A DNA stretch of 19,738 bases from an uncultured Bacilli bacterium (GCA_934086815.1 CAKOIM010000018.1:1-19738), one strand, 5' to 3'. Counted from the first letter of the stretch, positions 1 to 7,405 are shown. Notes: generated by a model not told the origin, from the letters alone. A program made the numbers and translations.

Positions 1-104
1 ATCATAATAAAAAGAAGTGTAACAATCAACTACATTTCTGTAATTAATTATTACACTTTTATAGTACCAAAAAGAAGGGCCTATGACACTTCTAGTAAAT
101 AATT

Positions 105-1664
105 TTAATTAATGATAAACGGTTTTGACATAGTTCCGTCACCGGAAACATATGTTGTTGAAGATGTAAGATAAAAGACTGGGCGCACACCGATTGAGTA
201 ATTGCTGATACCATAGTTAACGATATAGCCCGTGATGGTCACATGGAAAGCATTGAAAGAATTGTCCGACTGAGGCGCCAATGTCCATTCATAAAGTCCC
301 ATATACATCCAATTAGCACTAGTTATTGATGCATCATTATAACTATTTAGCGTTGTAGACCAAGAACTAGATGACGCTGCATATCCATAGTCACTAACAT
401 ACATTAATCCTACTTTTGCACTTACTGTTTTATTTGTTGCTGGACTATTTATTTCATTTTGATATGCATTTGGTGCTGTTTGCCATACTATATTATAATA
501 TTTATTTCCCCCAACTTTCCATGTATGATCTGATATTTTTTTTGACCATTTTGTTCTATTTTCATCTATTTTATTTATATAATTCTTATTTAAATTTAAT
601 GTATTTAATCTACTTTCACTCCATGTATTATACTGTGTATTTTTATTCCAATAATATCCTCCTATTTCTTCTTTCGAATTTTGGCCTTTACTAGTTCCCA
701 CATTTTCCGTTTCTTCAAATTGCTTATATGTTTGTCCATAATCCCCATCTGTTCCCAATTCTGTGGTTGTACCATAATCATACTTTATTAATTTTACTTC
801 ATCACCAAATACTCCGATGATTCTATATAAATTATCACTTGGGCAACTTCCATCCGGTGAATCATATCCAAAGCATACAAAGTTATTTGTGGTTTCACTT
901 GGTCCTGCATAACGATATGAGTTATCTTTAGCTCCATTTTCTAATGTACTATCATGTAAATATAAATTATTTGCACCTTGAGTTCCAGTGTATTGAGAGA
1001 TGACATATTGTACTAACGTTGGCTTCTTTTCATCTTTTTGTATTAACACTTGTCCTGTTAATGTTTTATTATCATTAGCAGCTTGATTAGTATCTAAGTT
1101 TATAAAAGTTACTTTGAAATTCCATTCTTGATTAGTATAGTTTGTACTTGAATTAGATGTTATTTCATGATTATTAGCTACTGTTATTAAACCTTTATAA
1201 GTTGTTATATCAAAGCCATTTACTACTGTTCCATCAGCATTTGTAGCATTAACATATGTAAGTCCATCTATACTTGTAACTTCTGCTCCATTCGGATCAG
1301 TTATTGTTAAAACTATTTCTGGTTTATTATCACTAGTTGTATAAATAAATTCATTTAATGATACATTAAAATAAACATAGTAATTATAAGTCGCAGTATT
1401 TTTACTAGCATTAGCCCTTAAAGAAGCTTTTGCAATAGCATTATCTGATAAATTACCTGCCCCACTGGCAAAATTAAATTGATCTACGGATAAATTAATA
1501 TCTTTACTAACTTCAAATTTTAAATCATCCACAGTCTTAGCATTTATATCAACATTACTTTTAGCCCCCGCTCCTATTTGAGCAACGAAGTAAGCAAATG
1601 TTGCACCAATAACTAATAATAAACATGAAGTTATAACAATAATAATTTTTTTCTTATCTTTCAT
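105..1664 (-). CDS. Surface protein with diversifiable C-type-lectin-like C-terminus (copy 1)
   Basis: 519 aa. An N-terminal signal anchor (residues about 5-28, hydrophobic, ending ATFAYF) points to export. Residues about 35-215 are a beta-rich domain shared with the upstream gene. From about 225 to the end is a module containing NSYRYAGPSETTNNFVCFGY, NLYRIIGVF, KVGLMYVSDYGY, WMYMGLYEWTLAP and GVRPVFYL, a layout I associate with C-type-lectin/FGE-like folds used as DGR targets. The stretch between EWTLAPQ and GVRP differs from copy 3 in a pattern typical of adenine mutagenesis. It starts 11 nt after copy 2 with a good Shine-Dalgarno (AAGGAG), so the two are probably co-transcribed. The N-terminal half resembles copy 2, while the C-terminal half is closer to copy 3, which suggests recombination. 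The ligand is unknown. Export and target status are inferred. Confidence 0.8.
   Translation of the reverse strand: MKDKKKIIIVITSCLLLVIGATFAYFVAQIGAGAKSNVDINAKTVDDLKFEVSKDINLSVDQFNFASGAGNLSDNAIAKASLRANASKNTATYNYYVYFNVSLNEFIYTTSDNKPEIVLTITDPNGAEVTSIDGLTYVNATNADGTVVNGFDITTYKGLITVANNHEITSNSSTNYTNQEWNFKVTFINLDTNQAANDNKTLTGQVLIQKDEKKPTLVQYVISQYTGTQGANNLYLHDSTLENGAKDNSYRYAGPSETTNNFVCFGYDSPDGSCPSDNLYRIIGVFGDEVKLIKYDYGTTTELGTDGDYGQTYKQFEETENVGTSKGQNSKEEIGGYYWNKNTQYNTWSESRLNTLNLNKNYINKIDENRTKWSKKISDHTWKVGGNKYYNIVWQTAPNAYQNEINSPATNKTVSAKVGLMYVSDYGYAASSSSWSTTLNSYNDASITSANWMYMGLYEWTLAPQSDNSFNAFHVTITGYIVNYGISNYSIGVRPVFYLTSSTTYVSGDGTMSKPFIIN
134..147 (-). other. Short GC stem downstream of candidate variable repeat (copy 1)
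   Basis: A perfect inverted repeat, TTCCG, 4-nt loop, CGGAA, lies 32 nt downstream of the variable segment inside the 3' end of the coding sequence. Copy 3 has a comparable stem at a similar distance and copy 2 has none. Hairpin/cruciform structures downstream of the variable repeat aid retrohoming in well-studied DGRs such as that of phage BPP-1. That it does so here is inference. Confidence 0.4.
180..269 (-). other. Candidate DGR variable repeat in copy 1
   Basis: This 90-nt segment encodes the 30 residues between EWTLAPQ and the end of GVRP. The 120 nt around it (181-300) are about 47% GC in a genome that is otherwise strongly AT-rich. The 31 nt just upstream in coding sense (270-300) are identical to 8013-8043 in copy 3. 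Within the 90 nt, 35 positions differ from copy 3: 16 at codon position 1, 12 at position 2 and 7 at position 3. The varied codons are mostly NNY, as expected from AAY codons in a template repeat. No template repeat or reverse transcriptase is present here. Confidence 0.7.
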
Positions 1665-1675
1665 AAATTATCTCC

Positions 1676-3235
1676 TTAATCTATAATATATGGTTTGTTT
1701 ATTGTTCCTTCTCCACCATTTTTTTCAACAGAATCTTTTAAATACAAAACAGGGCGAATTCCACGGCCAAAGTTACCATTCCCATTACTCATATTTCCAT
1801 CATTGTATATACGAAAAGTACGACTATCATAAGATGTATCTGGTGTAATTGTCCATTCTATAAGTCCCATATACATCCAATTAACACTTGTTACTGATGT
1901 ATCATTATAAGAACTTAATATTGTTGTCCAGGCACTTGGTGCTGCTCCATAACCATAATCGCTTACATACATTAATCCTACTTTTGCATCATAAATTGTT
2001 TCTTTTCCTGGAGATTTTATTTCATTTATATACGTATTTGGAACTGATAGACCAGTAATATTAGCATTTGTATTGCCACCAACTTTCCACGAATGTGTTG
2101 ATATTTTTTCTGACCAGTTTGTTCCTATATTATTTAAATAATTATTATTTAAATTAATTTTATTTAATAAACTTGTACTCCATATACTTGATCCTTTACC
2201 ACTATTTATTGAAGTATCATTTTTATAATTCCAATAATATGCTCCTATTTCTGATGTAGCATTACTACCTTTGTTTGTTCCACTATATCCAGCACTTGCA
2301 TATGTATTATTATAATCTCCGTCTCTACCAAGTAATGTTACTTTAGCATAATCATACTTTATTAATTTTACTTCTTTATTAAATACACCAATTATTCGAT
2401 ATAAATTATCTGTCGGACAACTTCCGTCACTTGAGTCATATCCAAAACAGACAAAATTATTTGTGGTTTCACTAGAACCTGCATAACGATAAGAATTATC
2501 GCCTGCTCCATTGGGTAAACTATTATCATGTAAATATAAATTCTTTTCTCCTTGGGTAGTATACAAAGATTTTATATACTCAGCTAATGTTGTTTTCTTT
2601 TCATCTTTTTGAATAATTATTTCTGCTTCTAGACTATTTTCACCATTCTTAGATTGATCACTATCTAAATTAATAAATGTTACTTTAAAATTCCATTCTT
2701 GATTAGTATAGTTTGTACTTGAATTAGAAGTTATTTCATGATTGAAAGCTACTGTTATTAAGCCTTTATAAGTAGTAATATCAAAACCATTTACTACTGT
2801 TCCATTAGCATTTGTAGCGTTAACATAATTTAGTCCATTTATACTTGTAACTTCTGCTCCATTTGGATCCGTTATTGTTAATAATATTTCGGGCTTACTA
2901 TCATTTGTTGTATAAATATAATTATTTTTTAAAACATTAAAATAAACATAATAATTATATGTTGCTAAATTATTAGTACTATTAGCTTTTAATGAAGCCT
3001 TTGCAATAGCATTATCCGATATATCTCCCTTACCACTGGCAAAATTAAATTGATCAGCGGATAAATTAATATTTTTACTTACTTCAAATTTTAAATCATC
3101 TAAATCATCCGTATTTACATTTACATCTACGGATGTATCTTTACCTATTTGTATAACAAAATAAGCAAATGACACAGATATAACTATTAATAAAGAAACT
3201 ATCACAATAAAAATTCTTTTCTTCTTTTTATCCAT
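1676..3235 (-). CDS. Surface protein with C-type-lectin-like C-terminus (copy 2)
   Basis: 519 aa from the ATG at 3235. An in-frame TTG at 3241 is too close to the Shine-Dalgarno (AGGTG at about 3243-3247), so I prefer the ATG. An N-terminal signal anchor (about residues 7-29, ending VSFAYF) is followed by a beta-rich domain very similar to copy 1 and the same C-terminal module (NNFVCFGY, NLYRIIGVF, KVGLMYVSDYGYG, NWMYMGLIEWTITP, GIRPVLYL). The segment matching the variable repeat is one codon shorter than in copies 1 and 3, does not share their 31-nt identical flank, is lower in GC and lacks the downstream stem. It is first in a two-gene unit with copy 1 and has its own consensus promoter. 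Its function is unknown; a surface ligand-binding role is inferred. Confidence 0.78.
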   Translation of the reverse strand: MDKKKKRIFIVIVSLLIVISVSFAYFVIQIGKDTSVDVNVNTDDLDDLKFEVSKNINLSADQFNFASGKGDISDNAIAKASLKANSTNNLATYNYYVYFNVLKNNYIYTTNDSKPEILLTITDPNGAEVTSINGLNYVNATNANGTVVNGFDITTYKGLITVAFNHEITSNSSTNYTNQEWNFKVTFINLDSDQSKNGENSLEAEIIIQKDEKKTTLAEYIKSLYTTQGEKNLYLHDNSLPNGAGDNSYRYAGSSETTNNFVCFGYDSSDGSCPTDNLYRIIGVFNKEVKLIKYDYAKVTLLGRDGDYNNTYASAGYSGTNKGSNATSEIGAYYWNYKNDTSINSGKGSSIWSTSLLNKINLNNNYLNNIGTNWSEKISTHSWKVGGNTNANITGLSVPNTYINEIKSPGKETIYDAKVGLMYVSDYGYGAAPSAWTTILSSYNDTSVTSVNWMYMGLIEWTITPDTSYDSRTFRIYNDGNMSNGNGNFGRGIRPVLYLKDSVEKNGGEGTINKPYIID

Positions 3236-3258
3236 ACCCAAACACCTATCCTATACTA

Positions 3259-3287
3259 ATTATATAAATTATTTACTTGGTAGTCAA
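3259..3287 (-). promoter_or_regulatory. Sigma-A-type promoter of the copy 2/copy 1 surface operon
   Basis: On the minus strand, TTGACT (3282-3287), a 17-nt spacer and a perfect TATAAT (3259-3264), directly downstream of the hpf terminator and about 24 nt before the copy 2 start. Near-consensus, so strong vegetative expression is expected. Confidence 0.8.
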
Positions 3288-3292
3288 TAAAC

Positions 3293-3317
3293 AAAAAACT
3301 GTTAGATTAACTAACAG
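3293..3317 (-). terminator. Intrinsic terminator after hpf
   Basis: Read on the minus strand, stem CTGTTAG, loop TTAAT, CTAACAG (3299-3317), followed by six T (3293-3298). It lies just after the hpf stop and isolates hpf from the surface-protein operon. Confidence 0.8.
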
Positions 3318-3321
3318 CCAC

Positions 3322-3852
3322 TTATTTAACATTGATTATTCCAAAACTATTATCTTTTCTTTTATAGATTACAGAAACACAATCTTCATCAATATTTTTA
3401 AATACAAAGAAATCATGATTTAATAATTCTATTTGAATTATAGCTTCTTCTTCATCCATAGGTTTCATTTCTATATCTTTTCTCTTAACAATCTTTATTT
3501 CTTCAGTATCTTCAATATCTATATCATCAAAATTAAATTCAAATTTAGGAACATCACGATATTTCTTTTCTAAACGAAACTTATTTTTACGAATTTGACT
3601 TTCCAATTTATCAATTACTAAATCTACGGCTGAATAAAAATCTTTATGTTTTTCTTCTGCTCTTAAAGTAAACTTAATAGTTGGAACTGTTACTTCTACA
3701 GTTTGTTCTTCATTTTTAACTTTTACTAAAACCTTACACTCAATCACACTCGAATTATCAAAGTATTTATCCAACTTACTTAGTTTTTCTGTAATGTATT
3801 CCTTCATAGACTTTGTAACCGTCACTTTGTCTCCACGTACATTAATTTTCAA
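3322..3852 (-). CDS. hpf: Long-form ribosome hibernation promoting factor
   Basis: 176 aa. The N-terminal domain (about 1-100, MKINVRGDKVTVTKSMKEYI, with LEKKYRD near its end) is the RaiA/HPF ribosome-binding fold. The C-terminal domain (about 125-176, with FFVFKN and VSVIYKRKDNSFGII) is the dimerisation domain of the long form, which pairs 70S ribosomes into 100S dimers during stasis. The start is a TTG at 3852 behind an AAGGTGAT Shine-Dalgarno, and no ATG fits better. It is flanked by its own terminator downstream and a likely extended -10 upstream. The length is normal for long HPF. Confidence 0.93.
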   Translation of the reverse strand: MKINVRGDKVTVTKSMKEYITEKLSKLDKYFDNSSVIECKVLVKVKNEEQTVEVTVPTIKFTLRAEEKHKDFYSAVDLVIDKLESQIRKNKFRLEKKYRDVPKFEFNFDDIDIEDTEEIKIVKRKDIEMKPMDEEEAIIQIELLNHDFFVFKNIDEDCVSVIYKRKDNSFGIINVK

Positions 3853-3872
3853 ATTATCACCTTCCTACCTTT

Positions 3873-3881
3873 AATATACCA
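3873..3881 (-). promoter_or_regulatory. Possible extended -10 promoter for hpf
   Basis: The minus strand reads TGGTATATT, an extended -10 (TGn plus TATATT), about 20 nt before the hpf start. No convincing -35 is visible; the region upstream is the T-run after the csp gene. Confidence 0.35.
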
Positions 3882-3890
3882 CATAAAAAG

Positions 3891-3913
3891 AAAAAAAACT
3901 ACTTAATCGTAGT
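3891..3913 (-). terminator. Probable terminator of the cold-shock gene
   Basis: The minus-strand stem ACTAC, loop GATTAA, GTAGT overlaps the stop codon and is followed by eight T. The stem is only 5 bp, so it may be weak or serve partial read-through into hpf. Confidence 0.45.
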
Positions 3914-4117
3914 CATTTCTTGTTCTACAACATCAACTGCTTGTAAACCTTTAGATGTTTCAATTAATTTAAAATTCACAATTGAACCTTCATTTAATGT
4001 TTTATAACCATCCTTTACTATAGCTGAGTAATGAACAAATATATCAGATAGTTTATCATATTCAATAAAGCCATATCCTTTATCGTTGTTAAACCATTTG
4101 ACTTTTCCTTGCATCAT
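3899..4117 (-). CDS. Cold-shock domain protein (CspA family)
   Basis: 72 aa. A single cold-shock domain begins MQGKVKWFNNDKGYGFIEYD, with RNP1 (KGYGFI) and RNP2 (IFVHYS) single-stranded nucleic-acid-binding motifs. Family members act as RNA chaperones that keep mRNA unfolded. I chose the ATG at 4117, 10 nt after the GGAG of an AAGGAG Shine-Dalgarno. The in-frame GTG at 4123 is too close, and an ATG at 4114 is also possible. It appears to be a single-gene unit between the actin-like gene and hpf. Confidence 0.93.
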   Translation of the reverse strand: MMQGKVKWFNNDKGYGFIEYDKLSDIFVHYSAIVKDGYKTLNEGSIVNFKLIETSKGLQAVDVVEQEMTTIK

Positions 4118-4204
4118 GATCACACAACTCCTTCCCTACGTTTTAAATTTATCATATATTATTTTAGATTACAAGAAAAATCGGTCGACAAAAAACGACA
4201 GTTT

Positions 4205-4804
4205 TTAAATAAATTTCGTAAGAATATAAGTATCATGATTAGAAAATATAAAGGTTTTATTGCTAAAGGTATCTTCAAATAAATTAAATATTTCTGTTAA
4301 TAACTCGCCACTTCCCAACAAATATATTTCTTTATCTAAAACAATATATTTAATATATTTACATAAATCTAAAGTGTTTTTAAAATTACTACTTAAAATA
4401 GTAATTGTATTTATTTTTTTATATTCATTTAACATCGTTATAAATATTGTATTACTTATAATATTTATATAGCAATTATTATCATTTAATTTATAATTCT
4501 TAGTTATATAATCTACGATTACTTTACGATAATTAAAACAATTAAATATATTTTTTAACAAAGTTATATCAGCACTTTTATAATTTGGAGTAACAATAAT
4601 CTTAATAGTTTCTCCGAAAAGTGTATTATTTAAATGATTATCACTTAACATTTTTTCATATAACTTATTAAATTTTATAATATTAACTATTTTTCCACTT
4701 TCAATAATATTTTTACTAACCTTATATTTAATTATATCTTTATTCTTTTTATTTTTTAAATATAAATAATCATCTGTAATATATAATATATTTTTCATTT
4801 TCAT
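4205..4804 (-). CDS. Reduced, degenerate actin-like (MreB/Mbl-like) protein
   Basis: 199 aa. It overlaps the spoIIID stop by 4 nt (ATGA), so it is translationally coupled. By eye it follows the MreB/Mbl core: NILYITDDYLYLK in place of the phosphate-1 strand (family IDLGTAN), TIKIIVTPNYKSADITLLKN matching the VVICVPSGIT region, INIISNTIFITML in place of the phosphate-2 DIGGGT loop, then KEIYLLGSGELLTEIFNLFE matching the adenosine-loop IVLTGGGALL strand. The segments equivalent to subdomains IB and IIB are very short. The length is 199 versus about 330 aa, and the glycine-rich nucleotide loops are not conserved, so ATP binding is doubtful. In Bacillus subtilis, mbl directly follows spoIIID, which supports the homology. 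This is an inference from motifs and position, without a search. Confidence 0.5.
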   Translation of the reverse strand: MKMKNILYITDDYLYLKNKKNKDIIKYKVSKNIIESGKIVNIIKFNKLYEKMLSDNHLNNTLFGETIKIIVTPNYKSADITLLKNIFNCFNYRKVIVDYITKNYKLNDNNCYINIISNTIFITMLNEYKKINTITILSSNFKNTLDLCKYIKYIVLDKEIYLLGSGELLTEIFNLFEDTFSNKTFIFSNHDTYILTKFI

Positions 4805-5055
4805 TTTAGCCCTCTTTTATATTTTTGTTTTGTAACTTCTCCCCCTCTTATATGTTTCACTTCATCATGACTTTTAAATATGTCATTTATTTCTCCCATT
4901 AGTTTTTTATCAATCTCTTTTAGTCTTTCACTTAAATCAACATGTACAGTACTTTTACTAACATTAAATTTATCTGCTGTTTGTCTTATAGTATCTTTAG
5001 TATTTATTATATGATTAGCTTCTTTTAAAACTCTTCTTTTTATGTCATTATTCAA
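4801..5055 (-). CDS. spoIIID: Sporulation transcription factor SpoIIID
   Basis: 84 aa (about 93 in B. subtilis). The N-terminal HTH has TADKFNVSKSTVHVDLSERL, almost the family signature, and the C-terminal basic segment has HIRGGEVTKQKYKRG. SpoIIID is the mother-cell DNA-binding regulator that acts after sigma-E. The only plausible start is a TTG at 5055, with AAGGGG 10 nt upstream. That Shine-Dalgarno lies in the 3' arm of a long hairpin, which may occlude it in read-through transcripts. It sits downstream of spoIIQ and is coupled to the following actin-like gene. Confidence 0.94.
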   Translation of the reverse strand: MNNDIKRRVLKEANHIINTKDTIRQTADKFNVSKSTVHVDLSERLKEIDKKLMGEINDIFKSHDEVKHIRGGEVTKQKYKRGLK

Positions 5056-5065
5056 ATTAAAACAA

Positions 5066-5097
5066 CCCCTTAATAAATTATATTATTAAAGGGTTAG
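5066..5097 (-). terminator. Long hairpin between spoIIQ and spoIIID (terminator and RBS-sequestering)
   Basis: On the minus strand AACCCTTTAATAA pairs with TTATTAAGGGGTT over 13 bp with one G-U, around a 6-nt loop (TATAAT), followed by GTTTTAATTTG. It lies about 9 nt after the spoIIQ stop and its 3' arm contains the AAGGGG Shine-Dalgarno of spoIIID. The T tract is short, so termination may be partial. Confidence 0.6.
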
Positions 5098-5103
5098 ATT
5101 ATG

Positions 5104-5742
5104 TTATTTTAAATCATCAACATTCATATTATAAAAATCCTCTGGATTAATAGTAACCCCATTTAGATAAACTTCAAATAATAAAGAATTACTACTATCT
5201 TTTTCAATTTTATTACTTCCACTTAAAGCAATGATAGCATTAGCTTTTACTTCATCATCTTTTTTAACTAGAACATCACCTAAACTATAATAAATTGTTT
5301 TTAAATTAGTATTGTGTGTTATTTCAACAAAGTTACCTAAAATGTCATCTACGCCTACATTAGTTACTTTACCATCTAAGACATTAACAATATCAAATTG
5401 TTCTTGTGAAACATATAAAACACCGCTATTTTGTAAATATGTTTTTTCATAATAAACTAAAGAATTTTGTTGTTTTAAATCATCATCTGTCATATCATAA
5501 AATGATTTACTTATTGATACACTCGTACTAGTAAATGGCTTTACTGGTTGAGTTATATCTTTAGTTTGTTCCTCTTTTACTACTGGTATACCATCATTTC
5601 TTAAAGTTCCTATAACCATATCAGAATACTCTGTTTTATTTTGTAATATATTACCTAATGCAGAAATACTTAAAAATAGTACTCCAATTACTAAAACATA
5701 AACTGTTGGTAAAACAAAACCTTTCAATTTTCTTTTTTTCAT
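5104..5742 (-). CDS. spoIIQ: SpoIIQ-like M23-fold engulfment protein
   Basis: 212 aa, shorter than B. subtilis SpoIIQ (283). One N-terminal membrane segment (about 9-31) is followed by a LytM/M23-like domain (about 110-205: DGKVTNVG, NFVEITH, TIYYSLGDVLVKKDDEV, LLFEVYLNGVTINPEDFY). The metal-binding histidines of active M23 peptidases are missing: the usual HxxxD position reads around SQEQFD, and the HLHFE-type motif reads LLFEV. It should therefore be a structural forespore protein that pairs with SpoIIIAH, as in Bacillus, not a hydrolase. It lies between spoIID and spoIIID, as expected, with a forespore-type promoter just upstream. Confidence 0.85.
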   Translation of the reverse strand: MKKRKLKGFVLPTVYVLVIGVLFLSISALGNILQNKTEYSDMVIGTLRNDGIPVVKEEQTKDITQPVKPFTSTSVSISKSFYDMTDDDLKQQNSLVYYEKTYLQNSGVLYVSQEQFDIVNVLDGKVTNVGVDDILGNFVEITHNTNLKTIYYSLGDVLVKKDDEVKANAIIALSGSNKIEKDSSNSLLFEVYLNGVTINPEDFYNMNVDDLK

Positions 5743-5760
5743 AATTCACCATCCTAATTA

Positions 5761-5790
5761 AAGTATGGGAACTTTTAAATATTTTTATAC
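5761..5790 (-). promoter_or_regulatory. Forespore sigma (F/G-type) promoter of spoIIQ
   Basis: The minus strand reads GTATA (5786-5790), an 18-nt spacer and CATACTT (5761-5767). This is one base from the sigma-G consensus (GHATR, 18, CATWHTA) and also matches the sigma-F -35. It ends about 18 nt before the spoIIQ ATG and overlaps the end of spoIID. In B. subtilis spoIIQ is forespore-expressed, which agrees. Confidence 0.6.
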
Positions 5791-6699
5791 ATTATTTTTA
5801 ACAATATCTATATTTTGATAATAATGTTTAAGTATTTCTTCATAACTACTTCCATTCTTAGCCATTTCATTAGCTCCATATTGGCTCATTCCAACACCAT
5901 GTCCATATCCTTTTGTAGTTATACTTATATTATCACTGACATTTATTTTAAAGTCCGTAGAACGTAAACTAAGTAGTCTTCTTATTTCAGTACCTTTAAA
6001 TACTTTGTTATTAATATTTAATTCATCTATTCTTCCTGTTTCATTATATTTAATATCTTTAATTATTATATTATCACAATTAATATTTAACTTATTACAA
6101 AATTCACTTCTAGAAATAGTAATAGTTTTCATAAAATTATTAACATTAGTATCACTACTTTCAACACTTTTTAAATAATCTCTTTCTTCATTAAAAACAG
6201 ATGTAACATTTTCAGTCTTACCATTACTAATAGCAAAATAAAAACTTTCAATAACTTCCCCATTATATGTCATAACTAAGTCTTTCGTATCATTTACAAC
6301 ATTAGTTACTTTTTCTAAGTATTTATTATAATCACTACCCCATTTTTCTTGCATTTCTTCATTAGTTATATATACTTGATTAGAAACATCCGTTACTAAA
6401 TCATAATCCCCCTTACTTGTATTCATCTTATAAACAGCATATGTTCTTGATGCAATAGCCTGAGCTTTTAATGCTTCATCATTAAAAGACGCAGGCATTT
6501 CTCCGGCTACGACTCCTATAACATACTGTTCTAATTCAATATTATTAACAGTATTATCTTTATTTTTTATTTTTACAATAATATTTTCTTTTACTTTTTC
6601 TTCCGCATTATTAAAAGAAGTAGTTCTTTTTTTAGAACTACTTACACTAGCTATTACTACTAAGATTATTACGATAATGAATAAATATTTATTGTTCAT
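5785..6699 (-). CDS. spoIID: Stage II sporulation protein D, peptidoglycan lytic transglycosylase
   Basis: 304 aa. An N-terminal membrane anchor (about 4-20) precedes the SpoIID domain: LEQYVIGVVAGEMPASFNDE (candidate catalytic Glu67), ALKAQAIASRTYAVYK, and the C-terminal KGYGHGVGMSQYGANEMAKN motif. SpoIID cleaves denuded glycan strands and drives engulfment together with SpoIIP and SpoIIM. The ATG at 6699 follows an AAAGGTGA Shine-Dalgarno. It lies 21 nt after ywzB and its stop sits within the spoIIQ promoter. Length and motifs look intact. Confidence 0.95.
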   Translation of the reverse strand: MNNKYLFIIVIILVVIASVSSSKKRTTSFNNAEEKVKENIIVKIKNKDNTVNNIELEQYVIGVVAGEMPASFNDEALKAQAIASRTYAVYKMNTSKGDYDLVTDVSNQVYITNEEMQEKWGSDYNKYLEKVTNVVNDTKDLVMTYNGEVIESFYFAISNGKTENVTSVFNEERDYLKSVESSDTNVNNFMKTITISRSEFCNKLNINCDNIIIKDIKYNETGRIDELNINNKVFKGTEIRRLLSLRSTDFKINVSDNISITTKGYGHGVGMSQYGANEMAKNGSSYEEILKHYYQNIDIVKNNV

Positions 6700-6720
6700 A
6701 AGTCACCTTTTTATATTATA

Positions 6721-6906
6721 CTATATATGCAAAAAATCTATGACAAAATTAGTTAATAAGTATCCAAAAGAAAAACTTAATACCATGACAAGAACCCTAA
6801 TTTCCAAATTTTTATTTTTCTTAACTATACCATCAAAGTTTAAAGAAGATAAACCAAAAGCAGATACAAATGTAAAAATTATATATAGCATTAACTTAAT
6901 TAGCAT
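6721..6906 (-). CDS. ywzB: DUF1146 (YwzB family) small membrane protein
   Basis: 61 aa with two membrane segments (about 5-20 and 38-58) around a short basic loop. LSSLNFDGIVKKNKNLEIRV and SFGYLLTNFVIDFL fit the DUF1146/YwzB family, whose function is unknown. In B. subtilis ywzB lies near spoIID, as here. I chose the ATG at 6906, 8 nt after AAGGA; an in-frame TTG at 6912 is too close to it. The start overlaps the rpiB stop by 11 nt. Confidence 0.75.
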   Translation of the reverse strand: MLIKLMLYIIFTFVSAFGLSSLNFDGIVKKNKNLEIRVLVMVLSFSFGYLLTNFVIDFLHI

Positions 6907-7345
6907 TTTCAATTTCCTTTATTTTTTCTAATCTTCTTAAATGTCTTTCTTCATCTGGTTCTTTAGTCATTATAAAATTATCTAAAATTTTATATATTTC
7001 TTCTAAATCAATATTAGAACTAAAAGCAATAACATTAGCCCCATTATGATTTTTAGCAGTAAAAGCATCATCACTGTTTACTACCCTCGCACACCTAATT
7101 CCTTTTATTTTATTCGCCGCAATACTCATTCCAATACCTGATCCACAAACTAAAACACCTAAAGCATTTTCCTTTAAAACATTTTCACAAACACTTTTAG
7201 CAAAGTCCGGATAATCATCCGTATCATAATTTTTTATATTTGTATCTACTACTTCAATACCATTTTCTTTCAAGTAATTAATTATTGCCGAACTACACCT
7301 AACCCCTTGGTGATCATAACCTAAGTAAATTTTAATATCAATCAT
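6896..7345 (-). CDS. rpiB: Ribose-5-phosphate isomerase B (RpiB/LacAB family)
   Basis: About 149 aa. Family motifs are IYLGYDHQG near the N-terminus, DYPDFA (45-49), VLVCGSGIGMSIAANK (catalytic Cys67 and phosphate loop) and a C-terminal RRLEKIKEIE. It interconverts ribose-5-phosphate and ribulose-5-phosphate; galactose-6-phosphate isomerase subunits are close relatives but usually come as pairs. The start is uncertain: the ATG at 7345 directly abuts the AAGGAG with no spacing, whereas an in-frame ATT (7336) nine nt downstream would give MKIYLGYDHQG, the usual family N-terminus. Confidence 0.9.
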   Translation of the reverse strand: MIDIKIYLGYDHQGVRCSSAIINYLKENGIEVVDTNIKNYDTDDYPDFAKSVCENVLKENALGVLVCGSGIGMSIAANKIKGIRCARVVNSDDAFTAKNHNGANVIAFSSNIDLEEIYKILDNFIMTKEPDEERHLRRLEKIKEIENAN

Positions 7346-7357
7346 CTCCTTAGCTTT

Positions 7358-7386
7358 ATTATACTATAGCAATGAAAAAAGAACAA
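7358..7386 (-). promoter_or_regulatory. Sigma-A-type promoter of rpiB
   Basis: The minus strand reads TTGTTC (7381-7386), 17 nt, TATAAT (7358-7363). The -35 falls inside the 5' portion of the rpmE terminator hairpin. The predicted start near 7351 leaves only a few nucleotides before the Shine-Dalgarno. Confidence 0.5.
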
Positions 7387-7405
7387 ATAATTAATTTTGT
7401 TCTTT
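7375..7405 (-). terminator. Intrinsic terminator of rpmE
   Basis: A minus-strand stem of 10 perfect pairs, AAAGAACAAA and TTTGTTCTTT (7378-7405, 8-nt loop), followed by three more T. It overlaps the rpmE stop codon. Confidence 0.75.

Noticed and set aside
1..104. Inverted repeats downstream of surface copy 1 (15-22 with 51-58) as a terminator
   Set aside because: The loop is 28 nt and no minus-strand T tract follows the stem cleanly, so termination cannot be supported.
416..694. Open frames on the plus strand antisense to the surface genes (also near 8159-8341)
   Set aside because: They occur at matching positions of the repeated C-terminal modules, encode low-complexity Leu/Tyr/Phe-rich peptides and have no supporting start signals; they are shadows of the minus-strand genes.
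4141..4200. A promoter for the cold-shock gene and a terminator for the actin-like gene
   Set aside because: Several weak -10 candidates with poor -35 spacing, and only a 4-bp GTCG/CGAC stem; none stands out.
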